Source of the DNA: Companilactobacillus zhongbaensis
GTDB taxonomy: Bacteria; Bacillota; Bacilli; Lactobacillales; Lactobacillaceae
Length of the DNA stretch: 64,000 nt
Assembly (NCBI RefSeq): GCF_003946515.1
Contig: NZ_RHOM01000009.1
Coordinates: forward strand, 1 to 64,000
Direction: 5' to 3'
The notes beneath the pieces were generated by a model. It was given only the letters and a program-made list of their open reading frames with translations, searched no databases and was not told the DNA's origin. A program made the translations under genes and the position numbers. Shown here in pieces: positions 34,474 to 43,726 of the stretch (position 1 is the stretch's first letter; each line of letters starts with the position of its first letter).

Positions 34474-35046
34474 CTAGTTATATTTAAGTTCCTGCAAAAA
34501 TTCCATTTTCTTAGCTTGATCCTTAAAAACACCGTTGTAAAAAGTCGTCGTTGTCTTGCTATTAGTCTTCTGCACACCACGCATCTCCACGCACATGTGC
34601 CGAGCAGTCACGATCACCGCCACCCCTTGAGGGTCGAGCAATTCGCTTAATTTCGTTCCGATCTGACTAGTGATATTCTCTTGAACATTAGGTTTCTTGG
34701 CCACAAAGTCGACTAGCCGTGGGATCTTGCTCAAGCCAATGATCTTGCCGTCTTTTGGTTCATACCCGACTGTCACTGTGCCGAAAAATGGCAACAAGTG
34801 GTGTTCACACATCGAGTAAAAAGGAATATCTTTCACGATGACATTCTCGCCATCAACGAGTGAATCGGTTTGAAAAATCTTTGAATCGGTAAATTCGGGG
34901 TCTTCCAAAGAACTAAATATTTCGCTATACATCTTGGCGACCCGTTTCGGTGTTTCGACTAATCCTGCTCGATTAGGGTCATCACCGACTGCTTTTAAAA
35001 TATTTCTAACACTATCTTCAATAATCTGCTGGTTTTCCGAGTTCAT
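34474..35046 (-). CDS. folE: GTP cyclohydrolase I
   Basis: A 190-residue enzyme opening the pterin pathway from GTP. Motifs: TPKRVAKMY, FYSMCEHHLLPFFG with zinc Cys/His, IIGLSKIPRLVDF, QEN(I)TSQI and ARHMCVEMRG. Normal length. Confidence 0.95.
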   Translation of the reverse strand: MNSENQQIIEDSVRNILKAVGDDPNRAGLVETPKRVAKMYSEIFSSLEDPEFTDSKIFQTDSLVDGENVIVKDIPFYSMCEHHLLPFFGTVTVGYEPKDGKIIGLSKIPRLVDFVAKKPNVQENITSQIGTKLSELLDPQGVAVIVTARHMCVEMRGVQKTNSKTTTTFYNGVFKDQAKKMEFLQELKYN

Positions 35047-35058
35047 TTAAATGCTTCC

Positions 35059-35544
35059 TTAAATTAGTTTTTTAATATATTGGCTTCCAGCTAAGGATCT
35101 TTCAGCCGTTATAACTTTATCTTTAAAAATATTGTCATCATCTAAGACTTCCAGTAATGGCGTTAACACGAACAAACGGTTGAACATTTCCGGATGAGGA
35201 ACAACGAGATCCTTTGTATTAATGGTTTGATCGCCAAAAAGTTCAATATCAAGGTCTAACGTCCGTGGTCCCCATTTGATCGTCCGGACCCGCTTGTATT
35301 TCTTCTCTAGACCGTGCAAAACTTCCAATAGTTCTGAGGCCGAAAAAGTCGTTTTGAGCTTGATGACGGCATTGATGAATTGATCTTGGTCGACGTTCCC
35401 AACTGGGTCGGTCAAATAGTAGGCAGAACTTTTCACTTCAACTATTTGCTCGACGGAACGTAAGTCATTGATTGCGTGAGCAACGATGTCTTCTGACTTG
35501 CCAAGATTACTGCCGACACCTACATAAGCTGTCGTAATTGCCAT
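35059..35544 (-). CDS. folK: HPPK (hydroxymethyl-dihydropterin pyrophosphokinase)
   Basis: A 161-residue kinase with YVGVGSNLGKSEDIV at the N-terminus and GPRTLDLDIELFGD (about 90-103) containing the magnesium-binding Asp pair, followed by VPHPEMFNRLFVL. Its start overlaps the folB stop. Confidence 0.94.
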   Translation of the reverse strand: MAITTAYVGVGSNLGKSEDIVAHAINDLRSVEQIVEVKSSAYYLTDPVGNVDQDQFINAVIKLKTTFSASELLEVLHGLEKKYKRVRTIKWGPRTLDLDIELFGDQTINTKDLVVPHPEMFNRLFVLTPLLEVLDDDNIFKDKVITAERSLAGSQYIKKLI

Positions 35545-35909
35545 TATTTATATGAAACTTCCACTTCAGCGCTGTCGAGAATGCCATTGATCGGTAAGTT
35601 CTGCTTTTTAACACTGACGATGACATTGTCTAATTGATCAGAATTTTGTTGGTAAATCTCCCGCATGATCAAAGTTGCCAAGGTCTCGATCAATTTGATA
35701 TCGTCACGAGCGACGATCTTGGTGATTGTTTGGTAAATCGGTCCGTAATTAATCGTGTTTTCCAATTTATCTTCAGCCAGTTGATCAAAATCGACTTGAT
35801 CAACTACTAGCTCAACGTTGATGACAACATCTTGCCCCACGACGCGTTCTTCATCATAAACGCCAATATGGGCGTGAAATTGCATTTGGTTCAATTTAAT
35901 TTTTAACAC
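35544..35909 (-). CDS. folB: Dihydroneopterin aldolase
   Basis: A 121-residue aldolase (FHAHIGVYDEERVVGQDVVINVEL; NYGPIYQTI; IETLATLIMREI; VKKQNLPI). First gene of the folate operon. The approximately 220 bases upstream show no T-box or recognisable folate riboswitch. Confidence 0.93.
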   Translation of the reverse strand: MLKIKLNQMQFHAHIGVYDEERVVGQDVVINVELVVDQVDFDQLAEDKLENTINYGPIYQTITKIVARDDIKLIETLATLIMREIYQQNSDQLDNVIVSVKKQNLPINGILDSAEVEVSYK

Positions 35910-36130
35910 AAATGGCTCCCCTTTCTATAACTAAAAATTAATAAAAAAATATTCAAAATCCGAATATCTTGGGTAGTTGAGTCTGTTTTTATTCATTTTT
36001 AAAGGTGATTAAATTTTACCACGTGGTTATAAAAAAAGAAATTTTGCAAGATTTAATTTTTCAACCTGTCTAGACAGTACATCTTAGCTCGTCGTGTAGT
36101 AAAATTAATGCATGTGATAAGGAGATCAAA

Positions 36131-36784
36131 ATGACAAAATATCAAATTTATTTCGTTCGACACGGTCGTACTTTTTTCAATAGTTTACACAAAATGCAAG
36201 GCTGGTCCGATTCCCCACTACTACCTGAAGGGATCGAAGTCGCTAAGAAAGCTGCTCACGCCTTAAAAGACGTCAATTTTAACTTGGCATATTCAACCGA
36301 TACTAGAAGAGCCGTTGATACTGCTAAGATCATCATGGATGAAAACCGTAATGACCTAAAACGTCACCACATCAAGGAATTCCGTGAACAATTTTACGGA
36401 TATTTTGAAGGCATGTACGCTGCCGAAACTTGGTTCGTAGCAGGCCAACAACACGGCACGCCAACTTACTTAGGTATCATCGACAAATACGGACTAGAAT
36501 CCAGTTTCGACTTTTTAAAAGAAGCCGATCCAATGGATTACGCCGAAAACTACGAAGAATTTTGGAGCCGGATCAACCGCGGCTTCAAGAAATTAGACAA
36601 GGTAGCCAAAGACGGCGACAAAATCCTCCTAGTTTCCCACAGCACCACAATTTATTCGCTAGCCAAAACGTACCACGTCCCTGAGCTAGAAATAAACGAA
36701 ACACCACTAAATTCCAGCTTGACCATCCTCAACCGCGAAGACGGCAAGAATACCGTCACAACATACAACAAAGTCTTAGAATAA
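36131..36784 (+). CDS. Histidine phosphatase (phosphoglycerate mutase-like), copy 1
   Basis: A 217-residue histidine-phosphatase protein: FVRHGRTFFN (catalytic His about 10), the ARGxxET-equivalent EFREQFYGYFEG, and SHSTTI with the second His. It is about 55-60% identical by eye to the next gene. Substrate unknown; may be a general phosphatase rather than a glycolytic mutase. Third codon bases are nearly neutral (12 of 20 A/C in one block). Confidence 0.87.
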   Translation: MTKYQIYFVRHGRTFFNSLHKMQGWSDSPLLPEGIEVAKKAAHALKDVNFNLAYSTDTRRAVDTAKIIMDENRNDLKRHHIKEFREQFYGYFEGMYAAETWFVAGQQHGTPTYLGIIDKYGLESSFDFLKEADPMDYAENYEEFWSRINRGFKKLDKVAKDGDKILLVSHSTTIYSLAKTYHVPELEINETPLNSSLTILNREDGKNTVTTYNKVLE

Positions 36785-36855
36785 GCAGAACTGATCGATC
36801 GATTTGATATAATAAAATCGTTAAGTAAATATTTCAAAATCATTAGGAGGACAAC

Positions 36856-37515
36856 ATGACAAAATATCAAGTATACCTAGTGCGCCACGGAAAAACCTGG
36901 TTCAATCGCTACAACAAAATGCAAGGTTGGTCCGACACCCCACTAGCACCAGATGGAGTAACAGTAGCCAAACAAGCAGCCCAAGCATTAAAAGACACAG
37001 ACTTTGCAGCAGCCTTCTCATCAGACGCCCGCCGCGCCATAGATACTTGCAAAATCATCGTTGATGCCAACAAAAATCACGACAAAATCAAACCAACAAA
37101 ACTACCAGAATTCAGAGAAGAATTCTACGGCTACTTCGAAGGCCACAACGCCGCCGAAACTTGGTTCATAGTAGGAAAACCACACGGTATAGAAACATAC
37201 GGCGAAGTAATTTCCAAATACAGCATGGACGACAGCAAAGACTTCTTAAAACAAGCCGACCCCTTCCATGACGCAGAAAACGCCGAAGAATACTGGGAAA
37301 GACTAGACAAAGGCTTCAACAAACTAGACGAAATAGCCAAAGACGGCGACAAAATCCTATTAGTATCCCACGGAACAACCATCCGTTCGATCATGGACAA
37401 ATACAACGCCGGCAACTTCGACATAACAGAAGGCCCAAGAAACTCCAGTTTGACCATTCTAGAAGTAGATAACGGCGAAAGAAAAGTAACAACATACAAC
37501 AAGTTGTTAAAGTAA
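36856..37515 (+). CDS. Histidine phosphatase (phosphoglycerate mutase-like), copy 2
   Basis: A 219-residue paralogue of the preceding gene (VRHGKTWFN, EFREEFYGYFEG, SHGTTIRSI), started by AGGAGG. In the block encoding TVAKQAAQALKDTDFAAAFS, 19 of 20 third bases are A or C, against 12 of 20 in the corresponding block of copy 1. Element copy 5 lies directly downstream, making this pair a built-in control for the local skew. Confidence 0.87.
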   Translation: MTKYQVYLVRHGKTWFNRYNKMQGWSDTPLAPDGVTVAKQAAQALKDTDFAAAFSSDARRAIDTCKIIVDANKNHDKIKPTKLPEFREEFYGYFEGHNAAETWFIVGKPHGIETYGEVISKYSMDDSKDFLKQADPFHDAENAEEYWERLDKGFNKLDEIAKDGDKILLVSHGTTIRSIMDKYNAGNFDITEGPRNSSLTILEVDNGERKVTTYNKLLK

Positions 37516-37554
37516 TAAAAAAATAAAGCAATAAAATCAAAAAAGAACAAGATC

Positions 37555-37600
37555 AAAAAAAGCCATCCCCAGACAAAATAGTTAAAGGATGGCTTTTAAA
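37555..37600 (+). terminator. Terminator after the phosphatase pair
   Basis: AAAAGCCATCC ... GGATGGCTTTT. Confidence 0.75.
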
Positions 37601-37632
37601 ACAATCAAAGTGGGAAATGAGAAATTTAGAAT

Positions 37633-38040
37633 GAGGCGAAAAGCTTTCACGCAAAGCAGTGAAAGATCCAAAATTGAAAGCAGATAAAATACCAACCGAT
37701 GATATCTGAGGAAAAAATCAACAAGATAGAAACCGAAGAGAAAACCGTAAGAACGAACCAAATCTAAATAGAGCAATATCAACCAAAACAGTCCAACATC
37801 AAAAAAGCTAAGTACCGTCCCACCCCACAAGGAAGTAAGTGTACCACCACCTTAGGTTCTGCGGGGGGTGGAGGAAATTCGCTGTCAGCCATGAAATTTC
37901 ACTTGGTGGTTTACCACCTAGTGAAAGACCCAGTTTTGAAACAAGCGAGCGCCCTTTGCTCGATTGGTTCAAAATGGCGTCCATGGCGTTCCACAGCGAA
38001 ATTTCCGGAACCCCCCGCAGAACCGGCAATGAACCCCCCA
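37633..38040 (+). repeat. Intergenic structured element, copy 5
   Basis: Upstream block AGGCGAAAAGCTTTCACGC...GTGAAAG, then ACCGATGATATC, AATCAACAAGATAGAAAC, ACCAAAACAGT, AAGTACCGT, left arm GGTTCTGCGGGGGGTGGAGG, hairpin A (TTTCACTTGGTGG / CCACCTAGTGAAA), hairpin B (TTTTGAAACAAGCGAGC / GCTCGATTGGTTCAAAA), GGCGTTCCACAG, right arm and the end box GGCAATGAACC. Confidence 0.88.
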
Positions 38041-38169
38041 CCAAACACCTAACCGCTTACAAAAATTACAATATTCTAATTTTTCTAATTAAAGTTTAAT
38101 TTATTACTGTATGTTTTATCAAAAATGTTTTAGAATAGTGATACACGTAATCTGAAAGGAGAAATATAA

Positions 38170-39861
38170 ATGTCTCAATCATTACAACCAGTTGACACTC
38201 CCTCGTTTTATATCAACCCAGATACAAACGTCTCAGTGATCAACTATAGCGAAGGCTATATCCAAGACGTTTTCCAATTAATCAACAGCGAGGGTCTACT
38301 AAATCTAGTAAAACTATATTTAGATGATCAACGAAATAAAAATAATGATGTTGTTCAATTAACTCCAAAACAATATGTAGACGTATTAAAAGCAATTTTA
38401 ACTGACAATGAAAAAGGTTATGAAATCTTCGATAAAGAAAAAGTATTACAAAGTGTTGAAGACTTATATTCATACTACCGTAGCTATTTCCGAGTATCTT
38501 TACTAAACAAGCATAATAATGCCGTTATCAAAGGCAGCTTCATGGACATCGATAATCACTTTAACGACGTAGTTATCGACTTATACCGTGCCATTGAAGA
38601 AAAATTACAAGGATTCGCCAACCACACATACCGTCAAATCAATGCCGGTACTAACGCCACAGCCATCGTTCAATCGATCGACTGGCCAGCACCAAAAGGT
38701 TACGAAAAACTTGAAAAAATCCGTTTCTTAGACACATTGATGCTTCGTCCTCCAATGATGATGCATACTAAGAGCAATAAACGTGAAGGTGTCTTTGATG
38801 CCGTACCTAACAACCCAATCAAAAAGTTCGATGGTAAAAGAAATGAATGGTACTGTTTCCCAGCTAAGATCGGTGAAAGTTTAGCTTACATCTACTTCCA
38901 ACGTGATTACTTCGTAAGTGGTATCGCTCTAGGAAACTTGTTCGAAGTAGCCAGTGAAGAAGAAGTCAAAGGTCATAAACCAGACGAAATCTTACTATTC
39001 GGACTACCAGAAACAGAAGGCGACGTATGTCACTACTACCACGATGAAGAACACGACATCTGGGTCGGTGAAGTACCATACAATGACAAGACAACATACT
39101 TTGGCTACATGAAGAAGATGTGTCTAACATTGCACAACCTCCACATGATCTACGAAAACAGATTACCAATTCACGGATCAATGGTTAAGATCACCTTCTC
39201 AAATGGCAAAGTAAAGACCGTAGTATTCTTCGGAGACTCCGGTGCCGGAAAATCAGAATCAATCGAAGCCCTACAAGAAATCGCCGATGACAAAATCGTC
39301 GACATCGAAACAATTTTTGACGACATGGGAAGTTTCGCCTTCGACGAAGACGGCTCGATCTTCGCACAAGGAACAGAAACAGGTGCCTTCGTAAGACTAG
39401 ATGACCTAAGCAGTGCCGTAGCCTTCAACAACATGGACCGTGGTATCTACTTAAACCCAGAACTAAAGAATGCTCGTGTAATCCTACCAGCCAACACCTA
39501 CAAACGAGTAGTACAACACCACAGAATCGACATGTGGGTATACGCAAACAACTACGACTCAGAAATCGGCTTGCACCAATTCCCAGATGAAGAAGCAGCC
39601 AAAGCAACCTTCATCGCCGGAAAGAGAAAAGCCCTAGGAACAACTGACGAAGTAGGAATGAGCACAACATTCTTCGCCAACCCATTCGGACCAGTACAAG
39701 AAGAAGCAAAAACACGTCCAGTAATCGACAAAGTATTCAACAAACTATATCAAGACAATATCTACGTAGGTGAAATCTACACACACCTTGGAAACGACAA
39801 GTCAAAAGACAGTTTGAAAGAATCAGCCAAAGAATTACTCGATCAATTAATGAACAACTAG
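38170..39861 (+). CDS. P-loop ATPase of the HprK/PEPCK-like group
   Basis: A 563-residue cytosolic protein, started by AAAGGAG. The first 320 residues are mostly unassigned. A Walker A motif FFGDSGAGKSES (about 355-366) is followed by acidic positions and FDDMGSFAFDEDG. The motif resembles HPr kinase and PEP carboxykinase-like P-loops, and such proteins are often annotated as phosphoenolpyruvate carboxykinase in lactobacilli. I cannot support that activity from motifs. A/C third bases rise from about 60% near the start to 77-84% near the 3' end, toward element copy 6. Confidence 0.7.
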   Translation: MSQSLQPVDTPSFYINPDTNVSVINYSEGYIQDVFQLINSEGLLNLVKLYLDDQRNKNNDVVQLTPKQYVDVLKAILTDNEKGYEIFDKEKVLQSVEDLYSYYRSYFRVSLLNKHNNAVIKGSFMDIDNHFNDVVIDLYRAIEEKLQGFANHTYRQINAGTNATAIVQSIDWPAPKGYEKLEKIRFLDTLMLRPPMMMHTKSNKREGVFDAVPNNPIKKFDGKRNEWYCFPAKIGESLAYIYFQRDYFVSGIALGNLFEVASEEEVKGHKPDEILLFGLPETEGDVCHYYHDEEHDIWVGEVPYNDKTTYFGYMKKMCLTLHNLHMIYENRLPIHGSMVKITFSNGKVKTVVFFGDSGAGKSESIEALQEIADDKIVDIETIFDDMGSFAFDEDGSIFAQGTETGAFVRLDDLSSAVAFNNMDRGIYLNPELKNARVILPANTYKRVVQHHRIDMWVYANNYDSEIGLHQFPDEEAAKATFIAGKRKALGTTDEVGMSTTFFANPFGPVQEEAKTRPVIDKVFNKLYQDNIYVGEIYTHLGNDKSKDSLKESAKELLDQLMNN

Positions 39862-39888
39862 AAATACAAAAGCAATAATAAAACACAG

Positions 39889-39938
39889 AAAAAGGAAGAT
39901 GTGAGAGAACAAAAAGTTCTCAAGCACCTCCCTTTTTT
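39889..39938 (+). terminator. Terminator of the P-loop gene
   Basis: AAAGGAAGATGTGAGAGAAC with GTTCTCAAGCACCTCCCTTTTTT. Confidence 0.75.
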
Positions 39939-39990
39939 GATTGCAAAAAGAAAATAAAAACCAAATATTGATTACAGAGATAAGAACACG

Positions 39991-40380
39991 AGGCGAAAAG
40001 CTTTCACGCGACGAAGGAGCAGTGAAAGAGCCAAGAACTACACAAAATTATAGTAGCAACCGATGATATCCGAGAAAAAAATCAACAAGATAGAAACAGA
40101 AAAAAAATCGTAAGAACGAACCAAATCTAAATCGAGCAATATCAACCAAAACAGTCAGCACAAGAAAGAATAAGTACCGTCCCCCCACCAACCACATGGA
40201 TTTACCACTACCCTAGGTTCTGCGGGAGGGTGGAGGGAATTCGCCGTCAGCCGCGAAATTTTCGTTTGCACGGCATGGGCCGTGCTTACGAAAAGACCCA
40301 GCTTTGAGATGTCCAAGGCGGTCTTCCTTGGATAGCTCAAAGTGGGTCCGCAGCGTTCGCAGAACCGGCAGTGAACCTCC
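39991..40380 (+). repeat. Intergenic structured element, copy 6 (right arm deleted)
   Basis: Has the upstream block with CTTTCACGCGACGAAGGAGC...GTGAAAG, ACCGATGATATCC, AACAAGATAGAAAC, ACCAAAACAGT, AAGTACCGT, left arm GGTTCTGCGGGAGGGTGGAG, hairpin A (TTTTCGTTTGCACGGC / GCCGTGCTTACGAAAA), hairpin B (CTTTGAGATGTCCAAGG / CCTTGGATAGCTCAAAG). The right arm reads GCGTTCGCAGAACC, lacking about 30 bases of the full form; copy 11 has the same deletion. Confidence 0.88.
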
Positions 40381-40497
40381 AACCCACGACCTAAAGCAAA
40401 AAACGCAAAAACAATTAACACTTTTTGACCCACCATAAGATAAAATAAGTGATATTTTTTAAGCGTGATGAGGATACCCGCCAATCGGGTGTCTAAT

Positions 40498-41286
40498 ATG
40501 AAAAAAAACTTAACAAAAATCATAATCACAATCATCTCACTAGTTTCACTCATCACACTTTCACAAAAAATCACCACGCAAACGGCCAAAGCTGCAACCA
40601 CGGCTGATCCAGTATTCTTTGTAGTTGGTTCTTATTCCGACTCCACAACTTGGGACAAAATGTACCAACGTCTCGACCCAACTAACTCGCACCCTATCGT
40701 CAAACTTTACGTTGCCGAAAATGGTGCAGTTACACGGACTAATGTCAGAACCACTAACAACAACAAACGTCCTTTCGTCACAGTTTCATTTCAGGACATT
40801 CTCTGGAACGACCAAGCAGTTTATACCAATGCTGCTTGTCTCCAAAATGCTATCGAGACATATCGGGCTAAAGATCCTTTCAACAGTGCCGATATCGTTG
40901 CTCACTCTAATGGTGGTAATGTTGTAACGAGATACATGGAAACTGACGATTCTGTCAACTTCCACAACTTCATTTCAATCGGAACACCTTACAACATGCG
41001 GGCCGAAAATACGCAACCAGCAACTGACATGCTTTTAAGCTTAGTCGCTGGAGCTAGTCGTTTGAATCACAGCATGAACGTCATCAACGTCATTGGATCG
41101 GCAATTAGTGATAACAGCACTGACACCGTCGTATCAAGAGACAGTGCCATGGCCGGTGACCATATTTTTTATGGAAATGTTGCATCATTTAGTCGCTTAT
41201 ATTTAACTGGTAACGATGCCGTGCATCCTAACCAAGCTTCAAGCGCACAAGTTGCACAGATTTTATCAAGTCATCTCGACTTGTAG
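40498..41286 (+). CDS. Secreted DUF915-type alpha/beta hydrolase
   Basis: A 262-residue exported protein: signal peptide (MKKNLTKIIITIISLVSL), then VVGSYSDSTTWDKM, a nucleophile elbow AHSNGGN (about 145-151), late Asp and HPN-His. Substrate unknown. The start at 40498 is uncertain: no clear ribosome site precedes it, and a small hairpin (ACCCGCCAATCGGGT) lies just before it. A start at 40465 is the alternative. Confidence 0.78.
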   Translation: MKKNLTKIIITIISLVSLITLSQKITTQTAKAATTADPVFFVVGSYSDSTTWDKMYQRLDPTNSHPIVKLYVAENGAVTRTNVRTTNNNKRPFVTVSFQDILWNDQAVYTNAACLQNAIETYRAKDPFNSADIVAHSNGGNVVTRYMETDDSVNFHNFISIGTPYNMRAENTQPATDMLLSLVAGASRLNHSMNVINVIGSAISDNSTDTVVSRDSAMAGDHIFYGNVASFSRLYLTGNDAVHPNQASSAQVAQILSSHLDL

Positions 41287-41562
41287 CATCATCGCCAAAT
41301 TTCAATAAAATATTTAATAATAACAGAAATTTTTACTAATAAAATAAATGTTATTTTTACACACGATGAGATCAACCGTAGTTCATCTCATTGCGCCATC
41401 TGAGACAGTCATCTGCAAAAATCTATTTGCAAACATTACCGGATGGGACGGTTCAACATTGTTCAACAAAAACAGATGCACTGTAAAAATCAGACACTTC
41501 AGCTCGATTGCAACTGGGTAGCAATTTAGTTGATCGAATAGCACTTATTTTAGAAAAAAAGA
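41287..41562. other. Gene-free interval
   Basis: About 275 bases holding only a 57-codon open frame from 41348 without a ribosome site. I see no convincing gene. Confidence 0.5.
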
Positions 41563-41600
41563 AAAGACCTCAATATTCGAAAATATTGAAGTCTTTTTAT
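41563..41600. terminator. Bidirectional terminator
   Basis: AAAAGACCTCAATATT-CGAA-AATATTGAAGTCTTTTT. Confidence 0.85.
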
Positions 41601-41618
41601 TTGTTCACAACAGAGCCT

Positions 41619-43046
41619 TTATTCTGAAAAAGCATCTTTATCGCTTATTTTAAAAAGCGGAAAAATTCTTTTTTGAACGTTATTTCTTAGTCCTATACCG
41701 GATTTGTTAATCGCGAGAATAAACGATTCAACCCCCATCCCAGCAATAATAGACAAGATTGGGATCAGCTCGATTCGATAACGTCCTTGAACTTCGATGA
41801 TCAGTTCTGCCAACGTAAAGCCCAAAATCGTCAAGACTAGTAAAAGAATCATGGGATCATTTTTGCTTTTTAATAAACTGAATGACCCTACCCAAGAGAA
41901 TACGACAATCAAGAAACTTCCTAGATAACCGAGCAATGCGGCCGTCCAATAGGCTTTTGGTGAATGCCCCTCACCAAATCCAGTAAATGGAATCGACTCA
42001 GCATTTCTTGCCCAAAGAATGGCTAATTTATGAATGAATAAACGTCCCCAACCATTGACCTCGTTGAGATGATGGATCTGCTCGGCTAAAACTCGTTTCT
42101 CAGTAGCTTTATTAATTTCCTTTGATTCAGATCCGTTCAATGACTTGTTTAGTTCTTCAGAATAAGTCCCATTGGATTCATAATTCAAGCCCGAAATCAG
42201 CTTCCATTCGGTATCATTATTCGCTAATCCATAAGGATTCAAGCCTGATGCTCTGACCAAAAATCCGGCAGCAAATATCGTCGAAAAACAAATCGTTACT
42301 AGAAGAATATTTTTCCCAATGATCTTCTTGGGACTTTCCTTCAAAATGAACCAAAGCGAGTAACAGATGATCGCAATCAAGATCACCGGACCGATCGGAC
42401 GAATTATCCAGCCAATGGCCAAAGTCAGGCCGGCTAAACCAAACGACCAGAGCTTGTTGTTCGAGATCAAATAAAATGTCAGCAAATAAAGCATCGAAGC
42501 CAAATACTGATTATCTGCCTGACTATTAAGCGCAAACCAATCGATATTGATGGCAAGCAAAATGACTGCAATCCGAGAGATCCTAACATTAGCAAACAAT
42601 TTATTCGACAAACTATAAGTCAGTAGCAAAATAATTATCTGATACAAGACATTCAGCAACTGCATTGCCAAAATATTTGATCCAAACAGCTTTACTATCG
42701 TCATGATATATACCAAGAATCCTGTTTGGTAAGCAAATTTTGCAAAGTAATCATGCGGAGTTTCCATCAACGGCTGTCCCGCCAAAGCACTAGGAGCCTT
42801 ATCCCAGAAAATCCAAAAATCACTGATCTGCTCAGTCGGTACAATATAGAGCCATTTCAAGGTGATAATAATAAAAATAGCCACTATCCCACTAATAAAA
42901 ATATTATTCAAAAGCCGACTGTGTGTGGGAATAAACCACACCAAATAAATCAGAAAGAAAGCAATGACCATAAATTCAGCAAAAAGGAAAATCGATTCTC
43001 TGAAATCCGTCAGTAAATAATGTTGTAAAAAGAACTTAACGCTCAA
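41619..43046 (-). CDS. Multi-pass membrane glycosyltransferase-like protein (GT39 type), copy 1
   Basis: A 475-residue protein with about 11 transmembrane segments, an early extracytoplasmic loop with D/K (FWIFWDKAPS; acidic-pair equivalent of GT39), and a C-terminal QGRYRIELIPIL segment. It resembles lipid-linked sugar transferases. The start is uncertain: TTG at 43046 has no ribosome site, while the frame stays open to 43121 (encoding another helix) where ATT follows GGGG by about 11 bases. About 60% similar by eye to the gene at 45570. Confidence 0.75.
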   Translation of the reverse strand: MSVKFFLQHYLLTDFRESIFLFAEFMVIAFFLIYLVWFIPTHSRLLNNIFISGIVAIFIIITLKWLYIVPTEQISDFWIFWDKAPSALAGQPLMETPHDYFAKFAYQTGFLVYIMTIVKLFGSNILAMQLLNVLYQIIILLLTYSLSNKLFANVRISRIAVILLAINIDWFALNSQADNQYLASMLYLLTFYLISNNKLWSFGLAGLTLAIGWIIRPIGPVILIAIICYSLWFILKESPKKIIGKNILLVTICFSTIFAAGFLVRASGLNPYGLANNDTEWKLISGLNYESNGTYSEELNKSLNGSESKEINKATEKRVLAEQIHHLNEVNGWGRLFIHKLAILWARNAESIPFTGFGEGHSPKAYWTAALLGYLGSFLIVVFSWVGSFSLLKSKNDPMILLLVLTILGFTLAELIIEVQGRYRIELIPILSIIAGMGVESFILAINKSGIGLRNNVQKRIFPLFKISDKDAFSE

Positions 43047-43243
43047 AAGGAAAACGAGCGTAGAAAAAATGAAAAAAGTAAATAAAACAAATTGCGATGA
43101 TAATTTTTGAAGCCTTAAAATAGTAGGTCAATCCCCTCATGGACATTTTTAGTTCATTTGGTATTTCAATCATATTTAGAGCATATCCACTAAATGATTA
43201 CGATCTACAAACGAAATAAATATTTTTAATTTTTAATGCATTG

Positions 43244-43597
43244 TTATTTAGAGCGTACAGTTTCAACTCGATGGTCATCAATGTAAGTATTACTGTTTAA
43301 TTTCCAATAAGCCTTATTGTTGATGCGTACTTTTTTAGCCTTATATATGGCTAATCGTGATTTGTCTGCATCCAAAATAGATAACTTCTGCTTTGATTGA
43401 ACCATCTTACCCTTACTAATTTTGTAAATCGGTACTGACAGAGATTCTTCAATACTATCCCTAGAAATAACGATATTTTTTTCTGCACCTTCACTTACTA
43501 CGGCTGTTGCCTGAGATGTGAATATAACAGAAGTAAAAAGCGTTCCTAATGAAACTAATAATAATAGAACCGGTAATACTACTTTTTGATTTCTCAT
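43244..43597 (-). CDS. Secreted SLAP-like protein (117 aa)
   Basis: A signal peptide (about residues 1-32) and a C-terminal module PIYKISKGKMVQSKQ...KVRINNKAYWKLNSNTYID that resembles the SLAP cell-wall binding module of lactobacilli. Short and otherwise featureless; maybe a small wall-associated protein. Confidence 0.7.
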   Translation of the reverse strand: MRNQKVVLPVLLLLVSLGTLFTSVIFTSQATAVVSEGAEKNIVISRDSIEESLSVPIYKISKGKMVQSKQKLSILDADKSRLAIYKAKKVRINNKAYWKLNSNTYIDDHRVETVRSK

Positions 43598-43635
43598 ATC
43601 TTTCTCCTATAATGAAAGATTATTTTGTCATAACG

Positions 43636-43683
43636 AAAAAAGTGATCAAGAAATTCCTCATTGAGAAACTTCTCGATCATTTA
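43636..43683 (-). terminator. Terminator after the lipoprotein gene
   Basis: On the minus strand TGATCGAGAAGTTTCTCA pairs with TGAGGAATTTCTTGATCA, then T run. Confidence 0.8.
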
Positions 43684-43726
43684 AAACACGGATACAAATC
43701 TAATATCAACTAAAAATAAAGTTATT

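Noticed and set aside
35910-36130. Folate riboswitch upstream of folB
   Set aside because: No match to the tetrahydrofolate riboswitch consensus could be seen.
40155-40601. Open frames across the element copies (also near 13600, 37830, 50100, 54950)
   Set aside because: They follow the inverted repeat, give similar low-complexity proteins in both strands at each copy, and lack ribosome sites. They are by-products of a structured repeat.
41348-41521. 57-codon ORF downstream of the DUF915 gene
   Set aside because: No ribosome site and no recognisable features.
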